Of a stretch of DNA of 53,991 nucleotides, positions 8,937 to 17,277 are shown piece by piece (positions within the stretch are counted from its first letter, which is position 1; every line of letters starts with the position of its first letter). Source of the DNA: Betaproteobacteria bacterium. Lineage in GTDB: Bacteria; Pseudomonadota; Gammaproteobacteria; Burkholderiales; Sulfuricellaceae. The position numbers and the translations under genes are program-made. The DNA lies in the NCBI GenBank assembly GCA_021373185.1, contig JAJFTF010000035.1, forward strand, positions 1 through 53,991. The letters are read 5' to 3'. Under the pieces are notes generated by a model. The model was not told where the DNA came from and did no database searches. It saw only the letters and a program-made list of their open reading frames with translations.

Positions 8937-10058
8937 ATGTCTTTTCAGAAGAATGCCGGGGCCGTGCGCCGCTTTGCCAAGACTATAAAATTCGGCGCTT
9001 GGCTACAAACCATCTCCAATAAGCTCACCCCCCCGCCGTTTAGGCTGATGCAGATCGGCTCAGCCTTCTGGCAGTCGCGGGCACTTTATGTCGCCGCGAG
9101 GCTGGATATTGCCACCACGATGGGTGATGAGATGCTCGATGCGAAAGAAATTGCCATTCGCATCGCCGCCAATACCGATGCCATTGGGCGGCTGCTGCGT
9201 CTACTGGCTGCAATAGGGATCTTCGAGGAGACTGCGCCACATGTTTTTCGCAACAACAAGTTCTCCTCTTTCCTGCGAATGGACAATCCGAAAAATGTGC
9301 GTGCCATGATCCTTATGCATAATTCCGAAACCATGAGCCGCCCTTGGTTTGAGCAGCTTGAGCAAGGCGTGCGCCAAGGTGTCCCACCCTTTCGTCTGAG
9401 CCATGGCGAGGAGCTGTTTTCTTACCTGGATGGCCACGTTGACTTCGACAAGCTGTTTTCCGAAGCCATGGATAGTGTCGAGGCGCTTACCGGGGACAGC
9501 TTTGCCTCTGATTTCGACTGGGGACGGTTTGAGCGGATTGTTGACGTGGGTGGCTCCCGTGGCACCAAGTCGCTTGCCATTCTGAAACGACACCCTAACC
9601 TATCTGCTTTAGTAGTAGACCGCCCCCAAGTAATCGCAGAGGCGCAGCATTATTGGGCCGGCAATAATGCGATCGGTATAGAGCGGCTGCACTTTCAGGC
9701 TGGCGACATACTGAACTCGATTCCGCCAGCGCAGAGCGATAGGGACATTTACCTGCTCTCCGCCGTCCTACACGGGTTCGACGACAATACGTGTGTCACC
9801 ATTCTACGCAATCTCGCCAATACTTGTGGTCGCACCGGTGCTCGGGTCGCATTGTTGGAAATGGTGCTGCCGGAGGTTGGTGCCGATTTAGCCGGGGCAT
9901 CGTTCGATATGCAGATGTTTATGGGATCGCGAGGGCGCGAGCGCACCTTGAGTGAATGGACATCGTTATTTGGCCGTAGCGGGATGGCGCTGGAAGAAAT
10001 GGTTGGCCTTCAATCGCTCGGAAACATCCTCGTCTTGCTTCCACAAAAGCTATTTTGA
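8937..10058 (+). CDS. SAM-dependent O-methyltransferase (plant/CrtF-like family)
   Basis: A 373-residue protein. An N-terminal winged-helix dimerisation region (about residues 35-120; ALYVAARLDIATTMGD, LLRLLAAIGIFEE) precedes a Rossmann methyltransferase domain. The SAM motif is IVDVGGSRGTKSLAILKRHP (about residue 200). The segment AVLHGFDDNTCVTILRNL carries the LH of the usual catalytic LH-D-W-D-D region. GGAG precedes the ATG at 8937; an in-frame ATG at 8907 inside the TetR gene lacks a good site. Relatives methylate hydroxyls on small aromatic or polyketide-like molecules. There is no biosynthetic cluster nearby, so the substrate cannot be inferred. It may detoxify a compound sensed by the adjacent TetR. 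Confidence 0.88.
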   Translation: MSFQKNAGAVRRFAKTIKFGAWLQTISNKLTPPPFRLMQIGSAFWQSRALYVAARLDIATTMGDEMLDAKEIAIRIAANTDAIGRLLRLLAAIGIFEETAPHVFRNNKFSSFLRMDNPKNVRAMILMHNSETMSRPWFEQLEQGVRQGVPPFRLSHGEELFSYLDGHVDFDKLFSEAMDSVEALTGDSFASDFDWGRFERIVDVGGSRGTKSLAILKRHPNLSALVVDRPQVIAEAQHYWAGNNAIGIERLHFQAGDILNSIPPAQSDRDIYLLSAVLHGFDDNTCVTILRNLANTCGRTGARVALLEMVLPEVGADLAGASFDMQMFMGSRGRERTLSEWTSLFGRSGMALEEMVGLQSLGNILVLLPQKLF

Positions 10059-10206
10059 ATGGCCGCATTCGGCAAGACAGCCTGGCCGTTTAGGGCCGAT
10101 TGGAGGCGCTTGGCGTAAAGTTAAAACAACCGCATATTGCGGATGCCCCAAATTTTCACGTCAGCAATACCGCAACAATACCGCTCAGAAAAATCCCGCC
10201 AAAGCT

Positions 10207-10234
10207 GCCGGCCTTGCCGATTTAGGCAACCGGC
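10207..10234 (-). terminator. Hairpin 20 bases after mgtE, possible terminator
   Basis: GCCGG-cc-TTGCC, loop GATTTA, then GGCAA-CCGGC forms a ten-pair stem with a two-base bulge just past the mgtE stop. On the minus strand it is followed by AGCTTTGG rather than a clean T tract, so termination is uncertain. The rest of the 10059-10253 gap holds only a small CCGCA-TAT-TGCGG hairpin at 10130-10142. Confidence 0.35.
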
Positions 10235-10253
10235 GTATCCGCCCTTTTCCGAA

Positions 10254-11696
10254 TCAAATCAGGAATATCGTCGCCAGGCCGAGAAAGATGAAGAATCCGC
10301 CGCTATCGGTCACCGCCGTGATCATCACGCTCGAACCGACCGCCGGATCGCGCCCGAGCTTGTGCATCAGCATCGGGATCAGCACGCCCATCAGCGCCGC
10401 CAGCAACAGGTTGAGGATCATCGCGCTGGTCATTACGATCCCGAGTGCGGGATTATGGTAGAGCAGCCAGGCAATCAGCCCGATGATGCCGCCCCACACC
10501 AGGCCGTTTATCAGGCTGACCTTGAGTTCCTTGAAAAACAGTTTGCGCATGTTGTCGCTATGAATCTGCCCGAGCGCCAGGGCGCGAACGATCATGGTGA
10601 GAGTCTGGTTGCCGGAGTTGCCGCCGATGCCGGCGACAATCGGCATCAAGGCTGCGAGGGCGACGATTTTCTCGATCGAGCCTTCGAATACGCCGATCAC
10701 GCGCGAGGCGATGAATGCGGTTACCAGGTTGATCGCCAGCCAGGTCCAGCGGTTCTGGATACTGCGCCAGACGGTGGCGAACAGGTCTTCTTCCTCACGC
10801 AAACCGGCGATCGACAGCGCTTCACTATCGGCTTCCTCGCGGATGAAGTCCATCATTACGTCCACCGTCAAACGTCCGACCAGCTTGCTGTTCTCATCCA
10901 CCACCGGGGCTGAAACCAGGTCGTAACGTTCGAACGCCTGCGCCGCCTCGTTCGCTTCGTCGTCGGGATGAAAGGTCACCGCTTCTTCAGCCATCACTGC
11001 GGCGACGCTCACATCGGGGTCATGCGTCAGCAGCCGCTTGAGGGACAGGATGCCCTTGAAGTTGTCGTCGCGATCCACCACGAACAGTTTGTCGGTATGG
11101 CCCGGCAGTTCGCCGAGCCGCCGCAGGTAACGCAGCACGACTTCGAGGGTGATGTCGTCGCGGATGGTCACCATGTCGAAATCCATCAGCGAGCCGACGG
11201 CATCTTCCGGGAAAGACATCGCCGATTGCAGGCGCGCCCGGTTCTGGCTGTCGAGCGACTCGATCAGTTCCGACATCACGTCGTGGGGCAGGTCGGGCGC
11301 GAGGTCGGCGATTTCGTCGGTGTCGAGCTGCTCGGCAGCGGCCAGCAGCTCCTCCCGATCCATGCTGGCAATCAGCGATTCCCGCACCGCATCGGAGACT
11401 TCCAGCAGGATGTCGCCGTCGCGCTCGGCCTTGACCAGATCCCATACCAGCAGACGCTGCGCCAGCGGCAGGGCTTCGAGAATGTAGGCGACGTCGGCGG
11501 GGTGCAGTTCGTCGAGCTTTTTCTGCAGTTCGGCCAGGTTCTGCTTGTGCACCATCGACTCGATCAGGTCGTGACGCGGCATGGCCTGCTTGTGGACAAG
11601 CCCTTCCACCAACTGGTGCTTGTGCAGCAGCTCGACGACCTGCTGCAGGCTTTCCTGGATGCTTTCCTGAATTTTTGTTTGCTCTGTTTCAGACAT
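10254..11696 (-). CDS. mgtE: Magnesium transporter MgtE
   Basis: A 480-residue Mg2+ channel. The order is an N-terminal MgtE superhelical domain (about residues 20-130; LDELHPADVAYILEALP), two CBS domains (about 135-260; MDFDMVTIRDDITLEVVLRYLR), a connecting helix, and five TM helices from about residue 285. The pore signature IGGNSGNQTLTMIVRALALGQI is at about residue 350. The ATG at 11696 follows AAGGGG; the frame stays open to an ATG at 11783, but the extra residues are unlike the family. MgtE imports Mg2+ and closes when the CBS domains bind it. The gene is preceded by a long leader with its own strong promoter (separate entries). Confidence 0.95.
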   Translation of the reverse strand: MSETEQTKIQESIQESLQQVVELLHKHQLVEGLVHKQAMPRHDLIESMVHKQNLAELQKKLDELHPADVAYILEALPLAQRLLVWDLVKAERDGDILLEVSDAVRESLIASMDREELLAAAEQLDTDEIADLAPDLPHDVMSELIESLDSQNRARLQSAMSFPEDAVGSLMDFDMVTIRDDITLEVVLRYLRRLGELPGHTDKLFVVDRDDNFKGILSLKRLLTHDPDVSVAAVMAEEAVTFHPDDEANEAAQAFERYDLVSAPVVDENSKLVGRLTVDVMMDFIREEADSEALSIAGLREEEDLFATVWRSIQNRWTWLAINLVTAFIASRVIGVFEGSIEKIVALAALMPIVAGIGGNSGNQTLTMIVRALALGQIHSDNMRKLFFKELKVSLINGLVWGGIIGLIAWLLYHNPALGIVMTSAMILNLLLAALMGVLIPMLMHKLGRDPAVGSSVMITAVTDSGGFFIFLGLATIFLI

Positions 11697-12006
11697 GCCG
11701 TCGTCCCCTTGTCGCACGCTTGCCCGGAAGACGTAAAACATCCGGCGCAACGCGTGCCATCTCCGCATGGAACAAATGCCCATGGCGGATCGAAGCCCTT
11801 TTGATAGAGCGCAGGAAAAATCAGGAAATCGAGGGTTCCGGTCGGAGCCGGAGGGTCGCGCTTTTGCCTGTTTTTCCGCTGTATTCCAGCGGAAAAACCG
11901 TCAGGGCCAAAGGCGCATTGAGGGGGTTAACCGCTAGAACAAAAAGTTTGCTGCGAAACTGCGACAACTATAACTGTCCAAGGTGGAAACCCTTGAGAAT
12001 GAAAAC
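11697..12006 (-). promoter_or_regulatory. Long structured 5' leader of mgtE (candidate regulatory RNA)
   Basis: About 310 bases separate the predicted transcription start near 12006 from the mgtE ATG. No protein gene is apparent. Sense-strand structures include a perfect 12-pair hairpin (GTTTTTCCGCTG, loop GAATA, complementary arm; 11870-11898), a TCCGG-N6-CCGGA hairpin shortly after it, CATGG-N9-CCATG, and a CCGGA-N12-TCCGG stem near the end. It does not resemble the M-box consensus as I remember it. A leader controlling a Mg2+ transporter is plausible, but no function is shown by the sequence. Confidence 0.45.
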
Positions 12007-12012
12007 GCCCGA

Positions 12013-12042
12013 ATTGTAATCGCCGCCGGCAACATCTGTCAA
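12013..12042 (-). promoter_or_regulatory. Sigma-70 promoter of mgtE
   Basis: On the minus strand, TTGACA (12042-12037) and TACAAT (12018-12013) are separated by 18 bases. This is a consensus -35 and a five-of-six -10. It points toward mgtE and lies between the mtgA stop and the leader. The predicted start of transcription is near 12006. Confidence 0.7.
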
Positions 12043-12070
12043 TTTGCAATGACTGTGGAATGGCCGCTGA

Positions 12071-12769
12071 TCAGGGCGCTTGCACCTGATTCATGCGCAC
12101 CAGGATGATTTCCGTTTTGCGCGCCAGGCCGCGTGCATTGCGATGGCTGTCGTAGTAGCGCGGGTTGGGCACCATCGAGGCCAGTTTGGCGGACTGTTCG
12201 GCGGACAGATTGGCCGCGCTGGTTTTGTAATAGTGGCGAGCCGCCGCTTCAGCGCCGAATGTGCCGTTGCCCCACTCGATGACATTAAGATAAATCTCGA
12301 AGATGCGGCGCTTGCTCATCATTCGTTCCAGCATCACGGTAATGATTGCCTCCTCGCCCTTGCGCCAGAATGCCCGTTTGGAAGAGAGGAACAGGTTTTT
12401 TGCCAGTTGCTGGCTGATGGTGGAGCCGCCGGCGACGATTTTGCCCTTTTTCTGGTTCTTTTCGTAAGCTTTCTGGATGCCCTCCCAGTCGAAGCCTTCG
12501 TGGTCGAGAAACTTGGAGTCTTCCGCCGCGATCAGGGCGCGCTTGAGATTGTTGGAGATGCGGTTGTACGGCACCCACTGGTAATACAGTTCGGCGTCGG
12601 GATTTTTATTTTGCAGGATTTCCAGGCGCTGTTCCATGAATGCGCTGGTGGACGGGTTGTGATCCACCCACCACCAGATATGGGCGAAAAGCCACAACTG
12701 ATAAAGCAGCATCGCGGCGACCAGCAGGGCTGTGCTTCGCCACAGCCAGCGCCAGAGGAATTTCAGCAT
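12071..12769 (-). CDS. mtgA: Monofunctional biosynthetic peptidoglycan transglycosylase
   Basis: A 232-residue GT51 enzyme that polymerises glycan strands from lipid II. A single N-terminal TM anchor (LLVAAMLLYQLWLFAHIWWW, residues 13-32) is followed by the catalytic domain. AAEDSKFLDHEGFDWEGI (about residue 85) carries the catalytic Glu, and GGSTISQQLAKNLFLS and KRRIFEIYLNVIEWG are the further family motifs. There is no transpeptidase domain, which separates it from class A PBPs. The start overlaps the end of aroE by seven bases, so it is translationally coupled to aroE, an arrangement common in proteobacteria. Confidence 0.95.
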   Translation of the reverse strand: MLKFLWRWLWRSTALLVAAMLLYQLWLFAHIWWWVDHNPSTSAFMEQRLEILQNKNPDAELYYQWVPYNRISNNLKRALIAAEDSKFLDHEGFDWEGIQKAYEKNQKKGKIVAGGSTISQQLAKNLFLSSKRAFWRKGEEAIITVMLERMMSKRRIFEIYLNVIEWGNGTFGAEAAARHYYKTSAANLSAEQSAKLASMVPNPRYYDSHRNARGLARKTEIILVRMNQVQAP

Positions 12770-13581
12770 GATTTGAGCTGTGCGATGACCGGCTCGGTTT
12801 GCGGCCTGATGCCGCGCCACAGCAGGAAGGATTCCGCCGCCTGTTCGACCAGCATGCCGAGGCCGTCGGCCAGAAGCCTCGCGCCGTTGTCCCCGGCGAA
12901 TTGCAGGAACGGGGTCAGGCCTTTGCCATACATCATGTCGTAGGCCAGTGCGCCGGTGGCGAATACGCCCGTCGGCAGGGGCGGCAACTGGTCGCTCAGG
13001 CTGGCCGAGGTGGCATTGATCACGATGTCGAACTGGTGTCCTGCCAATCGAGCATAGTCGCCGCCCTCGACTTGGCCATAAGGCGCAAAATGGCGTGCGA
13101 GTTCGACGGCTTTTTCCGCCGTGCGGTTGGCAATGGTCAGGTGCGCCGGTTTCTGCTGCAACAGCGGCAGCAACACGCCGCGAGCGGCGCCGCCCGCACC
13201 CATCAACAGCACACGCTTGTCTGCAAAAGAAATGCCGTGGTTGTCGCAAATGTCGCGGGTCAGTCCGGCGCCATCGGTATTGTCGCCGAGGATAGACCCG
13301 TCAGCTTCGAACTTCAGCGTATTCACCGCCTCCGCCAGTTGCGCGCGGTCGGTCAGCCGGGTTGCCAGTTGCCAGGCTTCCTGCTTGAACGGCACGGTGA
13401 TGTTGAGCCCTTTGCCGTTTTCTGCCTGGAATGTGCGCACCGTTTCGGCGAAGTCGTCCAACGCCGCCAGAATAGCGGTGTATGCCATGTCCTGCCCGGT
13501 CTGGCGGGCGAATTCAGCGTGGATCAGCGGGGATTTACTGTGCCCGATGGGATTGCCGATTACGGCGTAGCGATCAGTCAT
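12763..13581 (-). CDS. aroE: Shikimate dehydrogenase
   Basis: A 272-residue enzyme that reduces 3-dehydroshikimate to shikimate with NADPH in aromatic amino acid synthesis. Substrate-site motifs are SKSPLIH (about residue 14), NITVPFKQEA with the catalytic Lys, and GDNTDGAGL with the catalytic Asp. The nucleotide loop is GAGGAARG, followed by NRT. I used the ATG at 13581, giving the usual MTDRYAVIGNPIGHS start, rather than an upstream in-frame ATG that would read into the inserted repeat. GAGG lies just upstream. A MITE-like repeat begins 18 bases before the start codon and may have displaced or supplied its promoter. Confidence 0.95.
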   Translation of the reverse strand: MTDRYAVIGNPIGHSKSPLIHAEFARQTGQDMAYTAILAALDDFAETVRTFQAENGKGLNITVPFKQEAWQLATRLTDRAQLAEAVNTLKFEADGSILGDNTDGAGLTRDICDNHGISFADKRVLLMGAGGAARGVLLPLLQQKPAHLTIANRTAEKAVELARHFAPYGQVEGGDYARLAGHQFDIVINATSASLSDQLPPLPTGVFATGALAYDMMYGKGLTPFLQFAGDNGARLLADGLGMLVEQAAESFLLWRGIRPQTEPVIAQLKSC

Positions 13582-13599
13582 GCTGCCTCGAACGATAAA

Positions 13600-13794
13600 G
13601 GGTGCCTCTAAAAATCCAGATTTCATCCCAACTGCTTCGTTGCGGAAAAAATTTCTTGCTTACATATCATTCATATGCGGCGCGGCGAAATTTTTTCCGC
13701 GCCTTGCATACGATTCCGCATGGGCTTCAGCCCATAGCGGATCGGTGTCCCCTTGTGGGGCATTTGGGCGAACTCTAAATTTTTAGAGGCACCC
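13600..13794. mobile_element. MITE-like element, copy 1 (195 bp)
   Basis: The ends are perfect 16-bp inverted repeats, GGGTGCCTCTAAAAAT on the left and its complement on the right. A second copy lies at 31336-31476. Apart from a 54-bp segment present only here (about 13719-13772), the two align over 141 bp with about nine mismatches counted by eye. The extra segment is bounded by GCAT direct repeats and holds two small hairpins (ATGGGC-TTCA-GCCCAT and CCCC-TTGT-GGGG). The interior also has GGCGCGG-N11-CCGCGCC. There is no coding capacity, so movement would need a transposase elsewhere. No clear target duplication is seen. Confidence 0.8.
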
Positions 13795-13834
13795 TAATAT
13801 GTCACTGGGTGCCGCATTATAAGTCAACCCGCGC

Positions 13835-13863
13835 TTGATTTGCGTGCATGTTTAGGTTGTAAT
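13835..13863 (+). promoter_or_regulatory. Sigma-70 promoter of the CDF exporter gene
   Basis: TTGATT (13835-13840) and TGTAAT (13858-13863) are separated by exactly 17 bases, placing transcription start near 13870, about 22 bases before the ATG at 13893. It lies outside the MITE-like element, whose right end is at 13794. Confidence 0.6.
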
Positions 13864-13892
13864 TCGCGGAATCTTCGGCCACCCTACCCTTC

Positions 13893-15065
13893 ATGGCGCA
13901 TACGCATAAACCTCATCACGATCACGGCATCCACCCGGATCGGCTCGGCCATTTTCAGGCCGCACAAAAAGTCACCTGGATCAGTGTCGGCGTCAACATA
14001 TTGCTGACCGTGCTGCAGATCACGGTCGGCCTGTTCGGCAAATCCCAGGCGCTGGTCGCCGATGGCCTGCACTCCCTGTCCGATCTGCTTTGCGACTTCC
14101 TGGTGCTGTTCGCCAATCGTCACGGTGCGCGCGATGCGGACGAAGAACATCCCTATGGACACGCCCGCATCGAAACCGCGACTACACTGGCGCTCGGCCT
14201 GATTTTGCTGGGCGTTGGCGGCGCACTATTCTGGGGCGCGGTGGAGCGGCTGCAAAATCCTGCCGCACTGCAAAAGGTCCATGTCGCTACATTGTGGATT
14301 GCGATCCTGACCCTGGCCGGCAAGGAAGGCCTGTTTCGCTACATGCTGCATGTCGCCCGCAAGCTGCGTTCGCAGATGCTCGAAGCCAACGCCTGGCATG
14401 CGCGCTCCGACGCCGCCTCGTCGCTGGTGGTGGTGGCGGGCATCGGCGGCAACCTGCTCGGTTTTACCTCAATGGATATCCTGGCGGCAGTGTTGGTGGC
14501 GATCATGATCGCGCGTATGGGCTGGAAACAGGCGGCTCAGGCGACTTCCGAACTGATCGATACCAGCCTGGACAAGAACGAGGTAGAAGCCATTCGTACC
14601 ACTTTGCTCTCGACTCCCGGCGTTCTCGGCGTGCATGAATTGCGTACCCGGCGCATGGGCGACCGCGCGCTGGTGGATGCCCATGTGCTGGTCAATCCGC
14701 GCATCAGCGTTTCGGAAGGACATTACATCGCAGAAAGCGCCAGAGCCCATGTCCTCAAGCGGCACCATGCCCTTGATGTCATGGTGCATATCGACCCGGA
14801 AGACGATTCGTCGTCCAAGCCCAACCAGCACCTGCCCAGCCGCGAAGCGTTGATTGCGCTGTTGCAGCAGCAACTGGGGCCGACGCTTCCCGATTCGGAA
14901 AAGATGGTGTTGCATTATCTGAGCGGGCGGGCGGAAGCGGAAATTTTTCTTTCGGATGGCATTCGTCAGGAGCAAGTTGTGGCGCTTGAAGCGGCGGTAA
15001 AACATTTGCTGCAGGAGAATGGGGTTTTTTCTGCAATACACTTGCACCGGCATCGTGCACCATAA
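13893..15065 (+). CDS. Cation diffusion facilitator (CDF) metal exporter
   Basis: A 390-residue member of the CDF family, which exports divalent metals (Zn, Fe, Co, Mn) in exchange for protons. A His-rich N-terminus (HTHKPHHDHGIH) is followed by six TM segments. The two HxxxD metal sites are in ADGLHSLSDLLCDF (about residue 57) and NAWHARSDAASSL (about residue 170). A cytoplasmic ferredoxin-like domain follows (TPGVLGVHELRTRRMGD). The protein continues about 90 residues beyond the usual end and finishes HLHRHRAP. This extra C-terminal region is not one I recognise. The last bases of the gene overlap an NtrC site for glnA. Confidence 0.92.
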   Translation: MAHTHKPHHDHGIHPDRLGHFQAAQKVTWISVGVNILLTVLQITVGLFGKSQALVADGLHSLSDLLCDFLVLFANRHGARDADEEHPYGHARIETATTLALGLILLGVGGALFWGAVERLQNPAALQKVHVATLWIAILTLAGKEGLFRYMLHVARKLRSQMLEANAWHARSDAASSLVVVAGIGGNLLGFTSMDILAAVLVAIMIARMGWKQAAQATSELIDTSLDKNEVEAIRTTLLSTPGVLGVHELRTRRMGDRALVDAHVLVNPRISVSEGHYIAESARAHVLKRHHALDVMVHIDPEDDSSSKPNQHLPSREALIALLQQQLGPTLPDSEKMVLHYLSGRAEAEIFLSDGIRQEQVVALEAAVKHLLQENGVFSAIHLHRHRAP

Positions 15066-15072
15066 TGGTGCC
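15056..15072. promoter_or_regulatory. NtrC-binding site 1 (glnA enhancer)
   Basis: TGCACCATAATGGTGCC matches the NtrC consensus TGCAC-N7-GTGCA except at the last base. It overlaps the stop codon of the CDF gene (15063-15065). Its centre is about 127 bases upstream of the predicted sigma-54 start. Confidence 0.75.
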
Positions 15073-15086
15073 AATCGAGCTGAACT

Positions 15087-15103
15087 TGCACAAGTTTGGT
15101 GCG
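15087..15103. promoter_or_regulatory. NtrC-binding site 2 (glnA enhancer)
   Basis: TGCACAAGTTTGGTGCG matches TGCAC-N7-GTGCA except at the last base. The centre is 31 bases from site 1, close to three helical turns, and about 96 bases upstream of the predicted start. This paired layout is what NtrC needs to form an active oligomer and is very close to that of enteric glnA. Confidence 0.75.
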
Positions 15104-15163
15104 GCAAATAAAGCGTGCCGATTCATAAGCAGTTATGGCACAATGCTTTTTTTTCTCTTTTGC

Positions 15164-15180
15164 TTGGCATGTTTCCTGCT
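15164..15180 (+). promoter_or_regulatory. Sigma-54 (-24/-12) promoter of glnA
   Basis: TTGGCATGTTTCCTGCT has the invariant GG and GC separated by ten bases, as sigma-54 requires. Transcription would start near 15191, leaving about 63 bases of leader before the ATG. The two NtrC sites upstream and the ntrB/ntrC genes downstream support nitrogen control. Confidence 0.75.
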
Positions 15181-15254
15181 AAATTGCCACACCAGAGGCA
15201 AAACCCGGATCACAAAGTAAATTTTTCGCAAACTTAGATAGTTAGGAGATTAAC

Positions 15255-16664
15255 ATGGCGGTAGCCGACGTCTTAAAAATGATCAAGGACAATGAAGTCA
15301 AATTCGTTGACCTGCGCTTTACCGATACCCGCGGCAAGGAACAGCACGTTTCCATTCCTTCCCATGTCGTGGACGAGGCCTGGTTCGAAACCGGCCACGC
15401 TTTCGATGGTTCCTCCATCGCCGGCTGGAAAGGCATTCAAGCCTCCGACATGCAGTTGATGGCCGATCCCGAGACCGCGAACCTTGATCCGTTCTTTGAC
15501 GAGTCCACCCTGATCCTGACTTGCGACGTTGTCGAGCCTTCCGACGGCAAGGGCTACGATCGTTGCCCGCGCTCCATCGCCAAGCGCGCCGAAGCCTACC
15601 TGAAATCCTCCGGCGTAGGCGATACCGCTTACTTCGGTCCTGAGCCAGAATTCTTCATTTTCGACTCCGTCACCTGGCATGCCGACATGTCCGGCACTTC
15701 GGTCAAGATCGAATCCGAAGAGGCAGCCTGGGCCTCCGCCGAGAAGTTCGAAGGCGGCAACACCGGCCACCGTCCTGGCGTCAAGGGCGGCTACTTCCCG
15801 GTTCCCCCAGTCGATTCCTTTCAGGACATCCGTTCTGCCATGTGCCTGGCGCTGGAAGAAATGGGCGTGCCGGTTGAAGTGCATCACCATGAAGTGGCGA
15901 CCGCCGGCCAGTGCGAAATCGGCACCAAATTCGGCACGCTGGTAAAGCGCGCCGACCAGACCCAGATCCTGAAATACGTGGTGCAGAACGTGGCTCACGC
16001 CTACGGCAAGACCGCTACCTTCATGCCCAAGCCGATCGTTGGCGACAACGGTTCCGGCATGCACGTTCACCAGTCGATCTGGAAAGACGGCAAGAACCTG
16101 TTCGCCGGCAACGGCTACGGCGGCCTGTCCGAAATCGCGCTGTATTACATCGGCGGCATCATCAAGCACGCTCGCGCCCTGAATGCGATCACCAACCCCG
16201 GCACCAACTCCTACAAGCGTCTGGTTCCTGGCTTTGAAGCACCGGTGATGCTGGCCTACTCCGCCAAGAACCGCTCGGCTTCGATCCGCATCCCGCACGT
16301 GGCCAATCCGAAGGGTCGCCGTATCGAAACCCGCTTCCCGGATCCTACCTCCAACCCTTACCTGTGCTTCTCCGCACTGATGATGGCTGGCCTCGACGGT
16401 ATCCAGAACAAGATTCATCCTGGCGACGCAATGGACAAGAACCTGTATGACCTGCCGCCGGAAGAAGAGAAGTTGATTCCGACCGTGTGTTCTTCGCTCG
16501 AACAGGCGCTGGACTACCTGGACAAGGATCGCGAGTTCCTGACTCGTGGCGGCGTGTTCTCCAGCGACTGGATCGATGCCTTTATCGACCTGAAGATGGA
16601 AGAAGTCACCCGCTTCCGCATGACCACTCACCCGGTCGAATTCGCCATGTATTACAGCCTGTAA
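15255..16664 (+). CDS. glnA: Glutamine synthetase type I
   Basis: A 469-residue enzyme that makes glutamine from glutamate, ammonia and ATP as a dodecamer. Visible signatures are [12 protein letters not shown] (about residue 51), [10 protein letters not shown] with metal-binding Glu residues, [17 protein letters not shown] (about residue 260) and [21 protein letters not shown] near residue 395 carries the Tyr adenylylated by GlnE, so this is the GSI-beta type. A TAGGAGAT site precedes the ATG. It is controlled by the paired NtrC sites and -24/-12 promoter just upstream, and a strong terminator follows. Confidence 0.98.
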   Translation: MAVADVLKMIKDNEVKFVDLRFTDTRGKEQHVSIPSHVVDEAWFETGHAFDGSSIAGWKGIQASDMQLMADPETANLDPFFDESTLILTCDVVEPSDGKGYDRCPRSIAKRAEAYLKSSGVGDTAYFGPEPEFFIFDSVTWHADMSGTSVKIESEEAAWASAEKFEGGNTGHRPGVKGGYFPVPPVDSFQDIRSAMCLALEEMGVPVEVHHHEVATAGQCEIGTKFGTLVKRADQTQILKYVVQNVAHAYGKTATFMPKPIVGDNGSGMHVHQSIWKDGKNLFAGNGYGGLSEIALYYIGGIIKHARALNAITNPGTNSYKRLVPGFEAPVMLAYSAKNRSASIRIPHVANPKGRRIETRFPDPTSNPYLCFSALMMAGLDGIQNKIHPGDAMDKNLYDLPPEEEKLIPTVCSSLEQALDYLDKDREFLTRGGVFSSDWIDAFIDLKMEEVTRFRMTTHPVEFAMYYSL

Positions 16665-16685
16665 TATTTGAGCTTGCGGCACAGG

Positions 16686-16710
16686 AAGGGCGGGTTATCC
16701 CGCCCTTTTT
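16686..16710 (+). terminator. Rho-independent terminator after glnA
   Basis: AAGGGCGGG, loop TTAT, CCCGCCCTT, then further T residues. This nine-pair GC-rich stem with a T tail lies 21 bases after the glnA stop. It should separate glnA from the DUF4124 and ntrBC genes downstream. Confidence 0.9.
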
Positions 16711-16800
16711 ATTTGCCTGTCAGCCGGCGGCTTATCCGAACGTTGCTAAAATCAGGGTTATCCCTTAACCTGAGCCTGCCTTTGTTTGTCGGCCCACCCC

Positions 16801-17253
16801 ATGAAAATTAAGCTACTTATCCTTTTATCGTTTCTTCTGAGCCAGGCGGCTTATGCCGACATTTATAAGCGTGTCGACGAAAACGGTCACGTGACCTATT
16901 CCAACACGCCGCTCAAAGGCGGCAAGAAAGTTTATCTCAGCCCGATTCCCGAGGGCGCTCCGGCCAAGTCGAAGCCATCCGCCGCGACACCGCAGAATTT
17001 TCCTCGTGTCGATGGCGGCACCCAGAAGAAGCGCGATGAATCGCGGCGCGGCATCCTGGAGCAAGAGCTGACTGCCGAGCAAAAATTGCTGGAGGAAGCC
17101 AGGAAAGCGCTGACGGAAGGCGAAGCGGTGCGCCTGGGCGGTGAACGCAATTATCAGAAATATCTGGATCGGGTGCAGGGGTTAAAGGATGAAGTCACCT
17201 TGCATGAAAAGAATATTGAAGCGCTGAACAAGGAAATTGCCGGTATCCGGTAA
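16801..17253 (+). CDS. DUF4124 domain protein, exported
   Basis: A 150-residue secreted protein. The signal peptide is MKIKLLILLSFLLSQAAYA. The DUF4124 domain follows at once (DIYKRVDENGHVTYSNTPLKGGKKVYL), and the second half is a charged coiled coil (about residues 80-150). The ATG at 16801 gives a proper signal peptide; the frame extends to a TTG at 16786 with no benefit. DUF4124 proteins are common next to glnA/ntrB in betaproteobacteria, but their role is unknown. They are thought to act in the periplasm. Confidence 0.85.
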   Translation: MKIKLLILLSFLLSQAAYADIYKRVDENGHVTYSNTPLKGGKKVYLSPIPEGAPAKSKPSAATPQNFPRVDGGTQKKRDESRRGILEQELTAEQKLLEEARKALTEGEAVRLGGERNYQKYLDRVQGLKDEVTLHEKNIEALNKEIAGIR

Positions 17254-17277
17254 TCCATCCAATCCCTGGCGCGACTC

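Noticed and set aside
11697..11783. N-terminal extension of MgtE from an ATG at 11783
   Set aside because: The added 29 residues do not resemble MgtE, and a clear AAGGGG site serves the ATG at 11696.
15273..16682. Long open frame antisense to glnA, and similar long antisense frames opposite the RND, metH, prlC and ribonuclease genes
   Set aside because: They mirror high-GC third-position bias of the real genes, have no ribosome sites or recognisable domains, and read as low-complexity His/Gln/Arg-rich sequence.
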